A program made the translations under genes and the position numbers. Below, in pieces: positions 1 through 9,485 of a DNA stretch of 64,000 nucleotides (its first letter is position 1; every line of letters begins with the position of its first letter). The notes below the pieces were generated by a model, which worked only from the letters and a program-made list of their open reading frames with translations, searched no databases and was not told the DNA's origin. Origin of the DNA: Bacillus smithii (GTDB lineage Bacteria; Bacillota; Bacilli; Bacillales; DSM-4216); the NCBI RefSeq assembly GCF_001050115.1, contig NZ_CP012024.1, positions 2,956,001 to 3,020,000 of the forward strand, read 5' to 3'.

Positions 1-29
1 GCTGAAGAAGTTTAGTTGATCGAATCGAA

Positions 30-255
30 ATAAAAAAGCGACGCCGCAGTAAGCGTCGATGACCGCTTCATCGCCTTTTAATTCGGCATATTCCAAAGCC
101 TTGTCATACAATACTTTCGTTTGTTCAGCGTTCACTTGGTAAGAGGATTTGTCCGAAATGTCAAATTGAACTTTGCCGAGTCGTAAATGGCACCCCGTCC
201 TCATTTTTTCCGGGAATGACATTCATCCGCTTACTGTTGACGTTTTGAATGATAC
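30..255 (-). pseudogene. decayed partial copy of rlmCD
   Basis: This stretch aligns with the inside of the intact rlmCD gene (about 2831-3072) in the same orientation. From position 40 the two agree closely for about 140 bases (offset 2801). The match then degrades, with a net loss of about 16 bases, and resumes around 215-253 (offset 2817). It covers only the middle of the gene, around the SAM-binding region, and the gaps destroy the frame, so it cannot encode an enzyme. The fragment and the intact gene flank cotA. It may continue beyond the left window edge. Confidence 0.8.
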
Positions 256-343
256 CCATACATTTCATCCGAGAAAAGGATTTTATCGACAGGATTAACG
301 AGCATAGATACAGTTCAAGTACATACTCAAGGAGAACAGTCTA

Positions 344-1876
344 TTATCGGATAACAATATACGGTCTCATCATATCATAATCCTCGTGCTCCAAGATATG
401 ACAGTGCCATACATACAACCCTGTATAAGGACCAAACTTCATGATTATTCGAGTGACCTGGTTAGGATTAGCTCTTACTGTATCTTTCCATCCTCGTTCT
501 TGTGGTTCGGGAGGCAACGCAGGACCAGTATAATGGATCATTCTCTCCTTTTTAAACTTTTCTACATTGAACTCCCTCCGGTCTAATATTTGAAAATTAA
601 TTAAGTGAAGATGAATAGGATGTGTATCCTCCGTTAAGTTAATAAGATACCATATTTCGGTTGATCCCAATTTAGGATTCTCTGTTATAGGGGCATCCCA
701 GTGTTTATTATCCAATAGCATGATTTTACGACCGTACTTATCCGTATTCTCATTTAATGTTAGGGATCGTTTCTTTGAAGCGGACTGTTCTTTTATTTTT
801 GGAAGAGGCATCATATAAGCCGGAATAACACTCGTATCAACACTTGACAGTGGAAGAGTCACTCTAAACTGCATCACATTACCTGTATTTTCATTTGGTG
901 GATCTCCGGTTGGAAATGGCGCGGGGGCATCATTTGTCATGATAATATTCTTGCCCTCAAGATTGGTAAAATCAATGATCACATCTGCTCGTTCTGCAGG
1001 TGCCAACATGATTTCTTTGACGCCTATCGGGTGTTGCATGAATCCTCCATCCGTTCCGATTTGATAAAAAATTTGTCCCGAATCAAGCTTTAGCCTATAG
1101 AAACGGGTGTTAGATGCATTTAACAGCCTGAATCGATATTTACGGGGTTCCACTTTTAGATACGGCCATACTTTTCCATTCACCAAGATGGTATCTCCAA
1201 AAAATTCAGGAACGATCGACGTTTCTAATGCAGGAACTGGTTTTTCTGGCTGCTTCGGGTAATAAAGAGAACCATCTTTATGAAAAGTCTTGTCTTGTAT
1301 CATAAGAGGGACCTCATATTTCCCACTTGGTAAATTCAATAAACGTTCCCGATGATCTCTGATAAGATAGAATCCTGCCAATCCAGCATACACATTGAGT
1401 CTCGTGATACCAAGCGCATGGTCATGATACCAGAGGGTGCAAGCTCGATCGTCATTATCATATTGATATATTTGCTTTCTAAAATAGGGACCGACTTGTT
1501 TGAATCCCTTTGTAAACCAAGCCTCCGGGTAGCCATCGCTTTCCCATTCAACACTAGCGCCATGTACGTGCACCACCGTTCGTACTTCCGGTACATCCAC
1601 ATGGGCACCATGCACCGTATGGTCTACTGGCAAAAGATGCTTATCTGGAAGATTGTTCATCCATTTAATAAACACTTTTTCTCCGCTCTCTACTTCAATT
1701 GTAGGTCCTGGATAATTTCCTTCATAGCCCCATATAGTTGTATCGTTTAATTCGCTATGGAGCGACTGTTTAAATTCCGTCATATTCACTTCATAATAAG
1801 TATGAAACTGATCTTTCCATCGAGGTTTTAAAATAGGGGGAACGGGGAGCTCATCTACAAATTTAGAGAGAATCAT
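344..1876 (-). CDS. cotA: spore coat multicopper oxidase (laccase) CotA
   Basis: A 510-residue multicopper oxidase, close in length to B. subtilis CotA (513), with the same opening (KFVDELPVPPILKP) and near-identical blocks throughout. Four copper-binding motifs are visible in order: VVHVHG, LWYHDHALG, THPIHLHL and YVWHCHILEHEDYDMM. The last supplies the Cys-His bridge between T1 and T2/T3 copper and a Met axial ligand. CotA is an outer spore coat enzyme that oxidises phenols and bilirubin and gives brown spore pigment. There is no signal peptide, as expected for a coat protein made in the mother cell. An AAAGGAGTGG ribosome site lies just before the ATG. In B. subtilis it is made under sigma K; no convincing sigma K promoter was identified here. 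It is a single-gene unit between the rlmCD fragment and intact rlmCD. Confidence 0.95.
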   Translation of the reverse strand: MILSKFVDELPVPPILKPRWKDQFHTYYEVNMTEFKQSLHSELNDTTIWGYEGNYPGPTIEVESGEKVFIKWMNNLPDKHLLPVDHTVHGAHVDVPEVRTVVHVHGASVEWESDGYPEAWFTKGFKQVGPYFRKQIYQYDNDDRACTLWYHDHALGITRLNVYAGLAGFYLIRDHRERLLNLPSGKYEVPLMIQDKTFHKDGSLYYPKQPEKPVPALETSIVPEFFGDTILVNGKVWPYLKVEPRKYRFRLLNASNTRFYRLKLDSGQIFYQIGTDGGFMQHPIGVKEIMLAPAERADVIIDFTNLEGKNIIMTNDAPAPFPTGDPPNENTGNVMQFRVTLPLSSVDTSVIPAYMMPLPKIKEQSASKKRSLTLNENTDKYGRKIMLLDNKHWDAPITENPKLGSTEIWYLINLTEDTHPIHLHLINFQILDRREFNVEKFKKERMIHYTGPALPPEPQERGWKDTVRANPNQVTRIIMKFGPYTGLYVWHCHILEHEDYDMMRPYIVIR

Positions 1877-2422
1877 ATTTCCACTCCTTTATAACCTGCT
1901 GATTATAAGCATCTTCTTTCTAAAGGTTATAAATATTTCAAGCCCTGTATGACAAATTCAAATGGTTATTGCGGTTGACAAATAATGCGATTGCACGAGA
2001 AAATCAAAGAAAACAAAAGAGAAGTTCGTCGCTGTACACATAGTACGTACTATTCTGAATCATTGGAATAGGCGCTTGTTCAACTAAGGGTACTACTACA
2101 ATAAGTGATGCCGCCTTTTTTATTGTGCAAATGGGGGTTTCGTTGAAGAAGACATACAAAAAAATCAACATTAAAATTTAAAAGTGCCTTTCTTTTATAT
2201 CCCACCTAGTGCCGAACAAATCACTTTCCTATTTCATATGGGCAGCATCCCCTTCAAACAACACATGATGAACTTGCCATTGAGGAATTAAAACAGTTAC
2301 TGGAAGCCTTTATGGTTTTTCAAAGAATTGGCTCCTGAAATCCTACATCGATGATATTGAGCGAATTGAAAAAAAGCAGATGGAACACCGAAAATCTTTT
2401 TCAGATTTCCGGCTTCCTCTGC
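1877..2422. other. intergenic stretch, possible coding remnants
   Basis: No intact gene. Short protein-like readings on the plus strand around 2190-2335 (for example THDELAIEELKQLLEAF near 2262-2312) are interrupted by stops and a frame change, and look like a worn gene remnant that I do not recognise. A TTGACA at 1975-1980 has no convincing -10 partner. Confidence 0.35.
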
Positions 2423-3811
2423 TTATTTCTCCTTCAACACCATCTGCGCCACTGCCTCCACATGCCCTGTCTGCGGGAACATGTCGACGGGTTGGACTTT
2501 GGTGGTTTTGTATCCGCCGTCTTCGAGGATGCGGAGGTCGCGGGCGAGTGTGGCGGGGTTGCAGGAGACGTAGACGACTTTTTTTGGTTTCATTTGCAGG
2601 ATGGTGTCCAATAGAGCCGGGTCGCATCCTTTTCTGGGGGGATCGACGACAAGAACGTCGGCTTTGACTCCTCTTTGGTACCATTCCGGGATGACTTCTT
2701 CCGCTTTCCCCGCCGCAAATTCGGCATTGGTGATGCCGTTGAGTTCGGCATTTTTCTTCGCATCCTCAATCGCTTCGGGGACGATTTCGACGCCGTACAC
2801 TTTTTTCGCTTTTTTGGCTAAAAACAACGAAATGGTGCCGATGCCGCAATAAGCGTCGATGACCGTTTCATCGCCTTTTAATTCGGCATATTCCAAAGCC
2901 TTGTCATACAATACTTTCGTTTGTTCAGGGTTCACTTGGTAAAAGGACTTGGCCGAAATGGCAAATTGAACATCGCCGATCGAGTCATAAATGACATCCC
3001 GTCCCCATAAAACGATCGTTTCCTCGCCGAGAATGACATTCGTTCGCTTGCTGTTGACGTTTTGAATAATCGAACGGATCCCGGGCACACGTGCTTTGAT
3101 TTCTTGTACGATCTTCTTTTTATGCGGCAAGTCTTTTGTCCGTGTAATCAAGACGACCATGATCTCACCGCTCGTCCGGCCATAGCGGACCATAATATGA
3201 CGGAGTATGCCTTTATGCTGTTTCTCATCGTAAGGACGAATGCGATAGCGGGCGCAAATGTCTTTTACGACTTGAATCGTTTCGTCGGTTTGCTTTTGCT
3301 GAATGATGCAAGCGTCCATTTCCATGATCTCGTGGCTGCGTTTTTTGTAAAAACCGGCAATGATCTTGCCGTTTCTTTGACCGACCGGCACTTGCGCCTT
3401 GTTGCGGTAATGCCACGGTGTTTCCATTCCTAATGCCGGAAGGACTTCCGCATCCGTTATTTTTCCGATTCGCACAAGGCAATCTTGCACATGCTTTTCT
3501 TTTATTTTTAATTGTCCCTCATAGCTTACATGCTGAAGCTGGCAGCCGCCGCATTCATGGTAAAGCGGGCACGGAGGATTCATGCGTTCCGGGCTTTCTT
3601 CATAAATGTCGAGGATTTTGCCAAAACCGTAGCTTTTATTGATTTTGGTTACTTGAATCGTTCCCTTTTCTCCTTGCAGAGCTCCGGGAACAAACAACGG
3701 ATAGCTGTCTACCTTGGCCACTCCTTGCCCTTCATGCGTGACATCATCGAAGATAACCTCGATCTTTTCATTTAATTGAACCGGTGCCTGTACTTTCGCC
3801 AAACCTATCAC
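2423..3811 (-). CDS. rlmCD: 23S rRNA (uracil-5-)-methyltransferase RlmCD
   Basis: A 462-residue TrmA/RumA-family RNA methyltransferase matching B. subtilis YefA (RlmCD), which methylates U747 and U1939 of 23S rRNA with SAM. An N-terminal TRAM domain (about residues 8-70) is followed by the [4Fe-4S] cysteines C81, C87, C90 ([10 protein letters not shown]) and C168. Then come the SAM-binding region ([14 protein letters not shown]), the VDPPRKG motif, and the catalytic nucleophile C417 in [10 protein letters not shown]. It lies about 160 bp downstream of dgkB, the same neighbour as in B. subtilis. A piece of this gene is duplicated near the start of the window. B. subtilis also carries the paralogue YfjO; sequence and context favour the YefA type. 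Confidence 0.93.
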   Translation of the reverse strand: MIGLAKVQAPVQLNEKIEVIFDDVTHEGQGVAKVDSYPLFVPGALQGEKGTIQVTKINKSYGFGKILDIYEESPERMNPPCPLYHECGGCQLQHVSYEGQLKIKEKHVQDCLVRIGKITDAEVLPALGMETPWHYRNKAQVPVGQRNGKIIAGFYKKRSHEIMEMDACIIQQKQTDETIQVVKDICARYRIRPYDEKQHKGILRHIMVRYGRTSGEIMVVLITRTKDLPHKKKIVQEIKARVPGIRSIIQNVNSKRTNVILGEETIVLWGRDVIYDSIGDVQFAISAKSFYQVNPEQTKVLYDKALEYAELKGDETVIDAYCGIGTISLFLAKKAKKVYGVEIVPEAIEDAKKNAELNGITNAEFAAGKAEEVIPEWYQRGVKADVLVVDPPRKGCDPALLDTILQMKPKKVVYVSCNPATLARDLRILEDGGYKTTKVQPVDMFPQTGHVEAVAQMVLKEK

Positions 3812-3885
3812 CTTCTTTGGTATCTCCTATAAAATCAGTATCTCAATTTCCCATTCGCAATATCCGATTAGATTTGTGCACATAA

Positions 3886-3919
3886 CAAAAGGGCGGACTT
3901 TGCTTCCTAAGCCTGCCCC
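3886..3919 (-). terminator. probable terminator after dgkB
   Basis: On the minus strand a GC-rich imperfect hairpin (GGGGCAGG...TCCGCCC) is followed by TTTTGTTATG. It lies between dgkB and rlmCD, suggesting the two are transcribed at least partly separately. The stem is imperfect. Confidence 0.5.
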
Positions 3920-3968
3920 AATATCTAAAAATGGATTCGCATTTTAAATGAGATTTTTTTCGCCAACC

Positions 3969-4883
3969 TCAATCCACTCGATCTTGCGGACGAACTTTTT
4001 CAATAGGTACAAATACGTCCAAGTGGCGATAAAGATTTTCAAATTCTGCCGGTGCTTCTCCGCCCAGTTCTCCATCTAAGTTAATTAATACTTTTTCAGA
4101 GGAACGAACTTTTACTCGGTTGGCCGTTGTATAAATGACGTGATCGTCGGATAAATGTTCTCCCCGCAGCGCCAGCGTGGCAATTCGCAAAAATTCGGCT
4201 AGATTCGTTTTCTTTAAAATTAAAAGAGTAAAGAGACCGTCATTGATGGACGCATCGGGAGCCAGTTTTTCGAAGCCGCCGACTGAGTTGGTCAGGGCAA
4301 TTAAAAACAGCATGGCTTCGCCTTCAAACAATTTTCCATCATATTCAATCGTCAATTCCGTCGCCTTTATCGACGGAAGCATTTCAATTCCTTTGATATA
4401 ATAAGCAAGCTGGCCCATCATCGTCTTTAGTTTGCTGGGCACTTCATATGTCAGTTCTGTCAGCCGGCCCCCGCCGGCAATATTAATAAAATAGCGGTCA
4501 TTCATCCGTCCGATATCAACCGGAAGCGTATCGCCTTTCACAATGATATCGACGGCTTTTTCAATATCACGCGGTATTTGAAGAGCTCTGGCAAAGTCAT
4601 TGGTCGTTCCCATAGGAATAACTCCAAGTTTTGGCCGATATTCCTGCTCTGCTAATCCGTTTACGACTTCATTGAGTGTCCCGTCTCCTCCTGCGGCCAC
4701 CACAATGTCATAACGTCGTTCCACCGCGATTTTGGCAGCCCTGATCGCATCGCCTTCACCGGTGGTCGCATGAGCGGATGTTTCATAACCGGCATTTTCC
4801 AACTTCTGCAAGACTTGCGGCAAATGTTTTTTAAACAATTCGCGTCCTGATGTCGGATTATAAATAATTCTCGCTCTTTTCAT
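3969..4883 (-). CDS. dgkB: diacylglycerol kinase DgkB
   Basis: A 304-residue soluble lipid kinase of the DAGK/sphingosine kinase fold, like B. subtilis DgkB (YerQ, 303 residues). It phosphorylates diacylglycerol, released during lipoteichoic acid synthesis, back to phosphatidic acid for phospholipid recycling. The nucleotide-binding signature GGDGTLNE is at residues 65-72, preceded by NPTSG near residue 9. The start is an ATG at 4883. The position next to rlmCD and near gatCAB matches the B. subtilis yerQ locus. Confidence 0.93.
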   Translation of the reverse strand: MKRARIIYNPTSGRELFKKHLPQVLQKLENAGYETSAHATTGEGDAIRAAKIAVERRYDIVVAAGGDGTLNEVVNGLAEQEYRPKLGVIPMGTTNDFARALQIPRDIEKAVDIIVKGDTLPVDIGRMNDRYFINIAGGGRLTELTYEVPSKLKTMMGQLAYYIKGIEMLPSIKATELTIEYDGKLFEGEAMLFLIALTNSVGGFEKLAPDASINDGLFTLLILKKTNLAEFLRIATLALRGEHLSDDHVIYTTANRVKVRSSEKVLINLDGELGGEAPAEFENLYRHLDVFVPIEKVRPQDRVD

Positions 4884-5656
4884 AACTCCCCATCCTAATC
4901 TGTTAAAGTCGTATGTGTTTGCATTTACCCTCTAACATCATAGCCTATCAGGACGAAGGAATCAATTTTGTAACCCCCTTCATTTACACCCCCATCCCTT
5001 TCAACTGGCAGCTCTAAGTGCAAATGCTTATCCACTTTCTTCAAACATCGAAGGATTCTTTGGAAACGTTTCTCTTCTCTGGACGACGCAAAAAATTCTT
5101 CTCACAAAAAAAGATTTTCCTTAACATACGCCTGCGCTCGCTCATCCTACCATCTCTATCTGCGTAAACTGCCTGTATATCTTTTGATTCAAACCATTTG
5201 TTTGAAATGCTGAAAGCAGCATATCCAATACGGGGCACTGCGGATAAAAATAAAAGGATAAACGAGTTGAAGCACGAAAAATACAATATCAAAAAAGGCG
5301 TTCGTCTATCGTTCAAGAAAAACAGTACATCAGAGCGACAAATAAATCTCTTCCTATTTTCTGTTGGATCAAACAACGATGGATTTGCAATGGATGAAAG
5401 GGTTGCATTGGGGACAAAAAAAGGGATGATTCCAAAACAAGATGCCTACGAGTTAGCCCGGCTATCTTACCGTTCACTCTCTTCATATTCCTTCATTGAT
5501 TGGAGGAAGAATAATAGAACAATAATGTTCAACATGGCACGGATTTCTTTTTATTTACAAAAATGTTACACATTCTGTGGCAATCAATGGTATTATGGTG
5601 AAGGGTTCTACTTTCTTTGCTCGGGGGAAACCTTTCCGTTGAAAGGAGTTTCATAT
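4884..5656. other. intergenic region with an unexplained open frame
   Basis: No recognised gene. On the plus strand the reading frame of the next gene stays open from at least 5198, about 150 codons before the chosen start. No earlier ATG has a ribosome binding site, and the translation (for example QDAYELARLSYRSL near 5441) matches no family I know. It could be a degraded upstream gene or a longer, unrecognised N-terminus. Confidence 0.3.
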
Positions 5657-6100
5657 ATGAAGAAACGAACCAAGCGGATCGTTTTGCCTATTTACTTGCT
5701 GTTGTTTTCGCTTCTCTTATTTGGACATACGCAAAGCGATCGAGCCAGCAACGAAAGTCCGGAAACTACTATGCTTTCTTTAATAGAAAAAAAAGATCAA
5801 AATTCCGTTTACGTCGATTTTAATAAAGACTTACATATGCATTTCGACCACGTCTTTCTTTTCCCGCCCTATACGGTTGAAAAGGAACAGAAAAAAGTGC
5901 TCGGCCAGGAATGGAAAAAGATCCAAAATATTGGTATAGCAAACCGGGACGATATTAATTTATTAATATTTGTCCAAAACGGAAAGATTTCCAATACCAT
6001 TCTCTTGCCGCGCGAATACAAAATAAAAATGCCCCGTCCCATGAATAAAGACTACGAAATACCGTCGGCCGTCGTGATCGAAAAAAATGCTGACAAGTGA
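5657..6100 (+). CDS. small exported or membrane-anchored protein, unknown function
   Basis: A 147-residue protein of unknown role. The N-terminus (MKKRTKRIVLPIYLLLFSLLLFG) has a lysine/arginine-rich start and one hydrophobic segment of about 16 residues, either an uncleaved anchor or a signal peptide. There is no lipobox cysteine. The remainder is polar and should lie outside the cell. The start was chosen because GAAAGGAG sits 8-9 bases before this ATG, and the predicted N-terminus makes sense only from here, although the frame is open far upstream. It stands alone between dgkB and a convergent thioredoxin-like gene. Confidence 0.7.
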   Translation: MKKRTKRIVLPIYLLLFSLLLFGHTQSDRASNESPETTMLSLIEKKDQNSVYVDFNKDLHMHFDHVFLFPPYTVEKEQKKVLGQEWKKIQNIGIANRDDINLLIFVQNGKISNTILLPREYKIKMPRPMNKDYEIPSAVVIEKNADK

Positions 6101-6194
6101 CGGGTGATTCAAAAGCCAAAGAAATCCCTTTCATGTATCGGCATGGTCAAGAAAACAGAACCCTTAGCTCTCTTACCGGCCCTTTTTTTCTGCT

Positions 6195-6758
6195 TTAAAA
6201 CAATCGTTCAGCCAACCTTGTTTTCAGGCTGTCGAAAACTTCATACCAATATTCTTCAGTTTCCAAATAGCTGTTTTTTAATTGTTGGTGCATTTCTTCA
6301 TGCTTTTTCTCAAAGTCCGGATGATCCATTGGCGGAAGCGCCGAACGTTTTTCGATCACAAGCTGCTGAATTTCTGAAGCTCTAGGTCCCCAAACAGCTT
6401 CCTCTTCTCCATCTTGGTTCAAAAAAATGAAAATGGGGATCGACCTTGTTGTGCCGTTTGTTAAATATTGATCCATCAGTTCAAGATTTTCATCCCGATA
6501 CAAAAACCGTACGTCCATCTCTGCGGCTTCCGCCAACTTTAACAAGATCGGAACATTCAGCATCGAATCACCGCACCAGTCTTCCGTCAACACAATCACG
6601 CGCAGTTTTTTTTCTTTTAAACCATTAATAAAATCCTCTTCCCCTTCCGGAATGGTAAATTGGTTGTATATGAAAAGCAGGTTTTCTTTGTTGACGTCCA
6701 TCTGTTTGACATATTGCTCTGCTGTAATGCCTTTTTCAAACCATTTCTCTAAATTCAT
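6195..6758 (-). CDS. thioredoxin-fold protein lacking the CxxC motif
   Basis: A 187-residue protein of the thioredoxin-like superfamily found in Bacillaceae. The strand-turn-helix carrying the active site is present (VIVLTEDWCGDSMLNVPILLKLAEA), but the usual CxxC is reduced to WCGDS. Only the first cysteine remains, so classical dithiol chemistry is unlikely from this protein alone. The cis-proline loop region reads RSIPIFIFLNQDGEE. The C-terminal 50 residues are helical and charged. Translation most likely starts at the ATG at 6758: GGAGGAG lies 5 bases before it but directly abuts the possible GTG at 6764. Substrate unknown. Confidence 0.8.
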   Translation of the reverse strand: MNLEKWFEKGITAEQYVKQMDVNKENLLFIYNQFTIPEGEEDFINGLKEKKLRVIVLTEDWCGDSMLNVPILLKLAEAAEMDVRFLYRDENLELMDQYLTNGTTRSIPIFIFLNQDGEEEAVWGPRASEIQQLVIEKRSALPPMDHPDFEKKHEEMHQQLKNSYLETEEYWYEVFDSLKTRLAERLF

Positions 6759-7074
6759 CGACACTCCTCCGTTTCTTCTTTAACCGGAAACATGAATGAT
6801 GCATATTGACTTTCCCTTTATTTTAGCACAACTTCAAGCTATACTCATAAGTTTCTCTTATAAAGCAGATGAAATAATCTGAATATTTTATCAAAATGAT
6901 TAATAAATATACAATCATATCCGTAAAACAAGTCATAAGGTGAAATAAGCGTTGGCCGTGCAATCAAGCAAAAAATACGTCTTAAACAGAAAAGATTGGA
7001 GTATTAGCTGATTAAATGAACCGAAATTTTATTTTTGTCATGCGCCTGATTTTTCTCATCCAAGAAAAAAACAG

Positions 7075-7103
7075 TTGATTTATGCTTCATACAATTCTAT
7101 AAT
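7075..7103 (+). promoter_or_regulatory. sigma A promoter of argCJBD
   Basis: TTGATT at 7075-7080 and a perfect TATAAT at 7098-7103 are separated by 17 bp. The site is about 60 bp before the argC start codon. Confidence 0.75.
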
Positions 7104-7135
7104 TATAAAAAATTACTTATAATTATGAGATTTTA

Positions 7136-7151
7136 TAAATAAAAATACAAT
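7136..7151 (+). promoter_or_regulatory. candidate ARG box (ArgR/AhrC operator)
   Basis: TAAATAAAAATACAAT closely follows the B. subtilis AhrC half-site pattern (TGAATAAAAATKCAAKT as I recall it) and lies between the promoter and the argC ribosome site. The adjacent AT-rich stretch 7104-7130 may hold a second, weaker box. It would repress the operon when arginine is plentiful. Confidence 0.55.
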
Positions 7152-7165
7152 CCAGGAGGTTTCTG

Positions 7166-8203
7166 ATGAAAGCTGCCGTTGTCGGTGCTTCCGGCTATGG
7201 AGGAGCCGAGTTGATACGCTTATTAATCCATCATCCCCATTTGAAATTGAATAAAATGTATTCTTCAAGCAAAGACCACGTTCCGATTTCTGCAGAATAT
7301 CCGCATTTATCTGATATATGTGATCTAGAGCTTACGAAATTAGATCCTGACCAGATCGCAGAAGAAGCAGACGTTGTCTTTTTAGCTGTTCCTTCGGGAG
7401 CATCAGCAAAACTGGTCCCCGAACTATTGAAGAATGATGTAAAAGTAGTCGATTTATCGGGCGATTTGCGCTTGAAAAATCCTGAAGATTATAAAAATTG
7501 GTATAAGAAAACACCGGCGGATTCTTTCTATTTGGAACAAGCGGTGTACGGATTGACCGAATGGAACCGAGAAGCCATCAAAAAGGCGAAACTTTTATCC
7601 AATCCGGGCTGCTATCCGACCGCCACACTGCTGGGGCTCGCTCCCGTCGTCAAAGAACATTGGATTGATGTTCGGCAAATTATTGTTGACGCGAAATCCG
7701 GCGTCTCCGGCGCGGGCAGAGGGCTTTCCTTGAACGTTCATTTCGCGGAAATGAATGAAAACTTTCGTATTTATAAAGTCAATGCTCATCAACACATACC
7801 TGAAATCGAACAGCAGCTCGAACTTTGGAACAAGGCTAGTGGACCTATCACCTTTTCAACCCATTTGCTGCCGATTACAAGAGGCATTATGGCCACGATA
7901 TACGCTCCATTAGCCAAAGAAGCGACATCCGAACAAGTATATGAATTGTACAAAGAAACATACAAGAACGAAAGGTTTGTCCGCGTTCGTCCTCTTGGTA
8001 CGTTCCCAAGTGTGAAAGAAACAGCTGGTTCCAACTTTTGTGACATCGGGGTCGCCGTGGATGAACGAACGAACCGACTCACCATCGTCTCGGTTATTGA
8101 CAATTTAATGAAAGGAGCCGCGGGTCAAGCGGTTCAAAATGCAAATTTGATGTTTGGATTTGACGAAACAAGCGGATTGAAAGGCTTTCCTTTATACCCG
8201 TGA
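7166..8203 (+). CDS. argC: N-acetyl-gamma-glutamyl-phosphate reductase
   Basis: 345 residues. It carries out the third step of arginine synthesis, reducing N-acetylglutamyl phosphate to the semialdehyde with NADPH in the cytoplasm. The N-terminal Rossmann motif VVGASGYGGAEL (residues 5-16) binds NADP. C149 in SNPGCYPTA is the catalytic cysteine, and the HxxE-like tail region (NAHQHIPEIEQ) follows. AGGAGG lies 7 bases before the ATG. First gene of argCJBD, with 22 bp to argJ. Confidence 0.97.
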   Translation: MKAAVVGASGYGGAELIRLLIHHPHLKLNKMYSSSKDHVPISAEYPHLSDICDLELTKLDPDQIAEEADVVFLAVPSGASAKLVPELLKNDVKVVDLSGDLRLKNPEDYKNWYKKTPADSFYLEQAVYGLTEWNREAIKKAKLLSNPGCYPTATLLGLAPVVKEHWIDVRQIIVDAKSGVSGAGRGLSLNVHFAEMNENFRIYKVNAHQHIPEIEQQLELWNKASGPITFSTHLLPITRGIMATIYAPLAKEATSEQVYELYKETYKNERFVRVRPLGTFPSVKETAGSNFCDIGVAVDERTNRLTIVSVIDNLMKGAAGQAVQNANLMFGFDETSGLKGFPLYP

Positions 8204-8225
8204 AAATGAACAGGAGGAGTTTTAC

Positions 8226-9458
8226 ATGCAAGCATTGAAAAAACCGTACGATATCCATCAGCTGGAAAACGGATCTATCATCTCCCCGAAAGGGTTCGCC
8301 GCTGATGGAGTACATGCCGGGCTGCGTTATGCCAAAAAAGACCTCGGTATTATCTTTAGCGAAGTGCCTGCCCAATCTGCAGCTGTCTACACAACGAACG
8401 TGTTTCAAGCTGCTCCGTTAAAGGTTACTCAGGAAAGCCTTGCCCAGGAACATAAACTGCAAGCCGTTCTCGTCAACAGCGCCTGCGCTAACGCATGCAC
8501 CGGAAACAGAGGGCTGCTGGATGCCTATCAAACGCGCGAATGGGTAGCCAAAAAATTCGGCATTCCCGATCACTATGTAGCCGTAGCGTCCACCGGCGTC
8601 ATTGGGGAATATTTAGAAATGGAAAAAATGAAAAAAGGAATTCAGATGTTGAAACCGGCTGCCTCTAAAGAGCATTCGAATTCGTTTGAAACCTCTATTT
8701 TGACGACGGATCTTGTCACAAAAAGCTGCGGGGTCGAAACGACCATTGACGGAAAAAAAGTCACGATCGGAGGCGCGGCGAAAGGATCGGGCATGATCAA
8801 GCCGAACATGGCCACCATGCTCGCTTTTGTTACGACCGATGCCGCGGTTGAAGACGGATATGTGAAGCAGGCGCTGAAAGAAATTACGGATGATACTTTT
8901 AACCAAATTACCGTAGACGGCGATACCTCCACCAATGATATGGTCCTCGTCTTGGCCAACGGACTGGCAGGAAATAACCCGCTTTCCCCAAAACATCCGG
9001 AATGGCAGAAGTTTTTAGCCGCATTCAAAATGGTCTGCGAAGATTTGGCGAAAAAAATTGCCCGCGATGGCGAAGGAGCAACAAAACTGGTGGAAGTCAA
9101 CGTCGAAGGAGCAGCCAATGACGAAGAAGCCAGAAAGATCGCCAAAACGGTAGTCGGGTCCAGTTTGGTGAAAACCGCCGTCTATGGCAACGATGCGAAC
9201 TGGGGAAGAGTGGTTTGCGCTGTCGGCTATAGTGAAGCCACCGTTCTTCCGGATCAGATAGACATTGCAATCGGTCCTTATTGGATACTGAAAAATAGCG
9301 AAGTTCAAGCCTACAGCGAAGAAGCCGTCACGGAGTATTTAAAAAATGAAACGGTTGTGATCCAGATCCGTCTGAATGTCGGAAACGGGACAGGAACAGC
9401 CTGGGGCTGCGATTTAACTTATGATTACGTGAAGATTAATGCCAGTTATCGAACATAA
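8226..9458 (+). CDS. argJ: bifunctional ornithine acetyltransferase / N-acetylglutamate synthase
   Basis: 410 residues. It transfers the acetyl group from N-acetylornithine to glutamate, and can also use acetyl-CoA to make N-acetylglutamate, closing the cyclic arginine pathway. The precursor normally self-cleaves before the threonine in KPNMATML, which becomes the N-terminal nucleophile of the beta chain; this motif is intact around residue 198. Also typical are VNSACANACTG near the oxyanion hole and NANWGR-like NDANWGRV late in the protein. AGGAGGAG lies before the ATG. Second gene of the operon. Confidence 0.96.
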   Translation: MQALKKPYDIHQLENGSIISPKGFAADGVHAGLRYAKKDLGIIFSEVPAQSAAVYTTNVFQAAPLKVTQESLAQEHKLQAVLVNSACANACTGNRGLLDAYQTREWVAKKFGIPDHYVAVASTGVIGEYLEMEKMKKGIQMLKPAASKEHSNSFETSILTTDLVTKSCGVETTIDGKKVTIGGAAKGSGMIKPNMATMLAFVTTDAAVEDGYVKQALKEITDDTFNQITVDGDTSTNDMVLVLANGLAGNNPLSPKHPEWQKFLAAFKMVCEDLAKKIARDGEGATKLVEVNVEGAANDEEARKIAKTVVGSSLVKTAVYGNDANWGRVVCAVGYSEATVLPDQIDIAIGPYWILKNSEVQAYSEEAVTEYLKNETVVIQIRLNVGNGTGTAWGCDLTYDYVKINASYRT

Positions 9459-9485
9459 CGAAAGGTATGACAAAGGGGGATCCCA

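Larger units (their letters stand above)
6765..7165. other. intergenic region upstream of argC
   Basis: AT-rich non-coding stretch between two divergent genes. Apart from the argC promoter and operator described separately, nothing recognisable was seen. Confidence 0.6.

Noticed and set aside
1975-1980. Perfect TTGACA upstream of cotA on the plus strand
   Set aside because: No -10 element at a suitable distance and no intact gene downstream on that strand.
5041-5376. 111-codon minus-strand frame between dgkB and the exported protein gene
   Set aside because: No ribosome site, no recognisable family, and overlapping another open frame; too weak to call.
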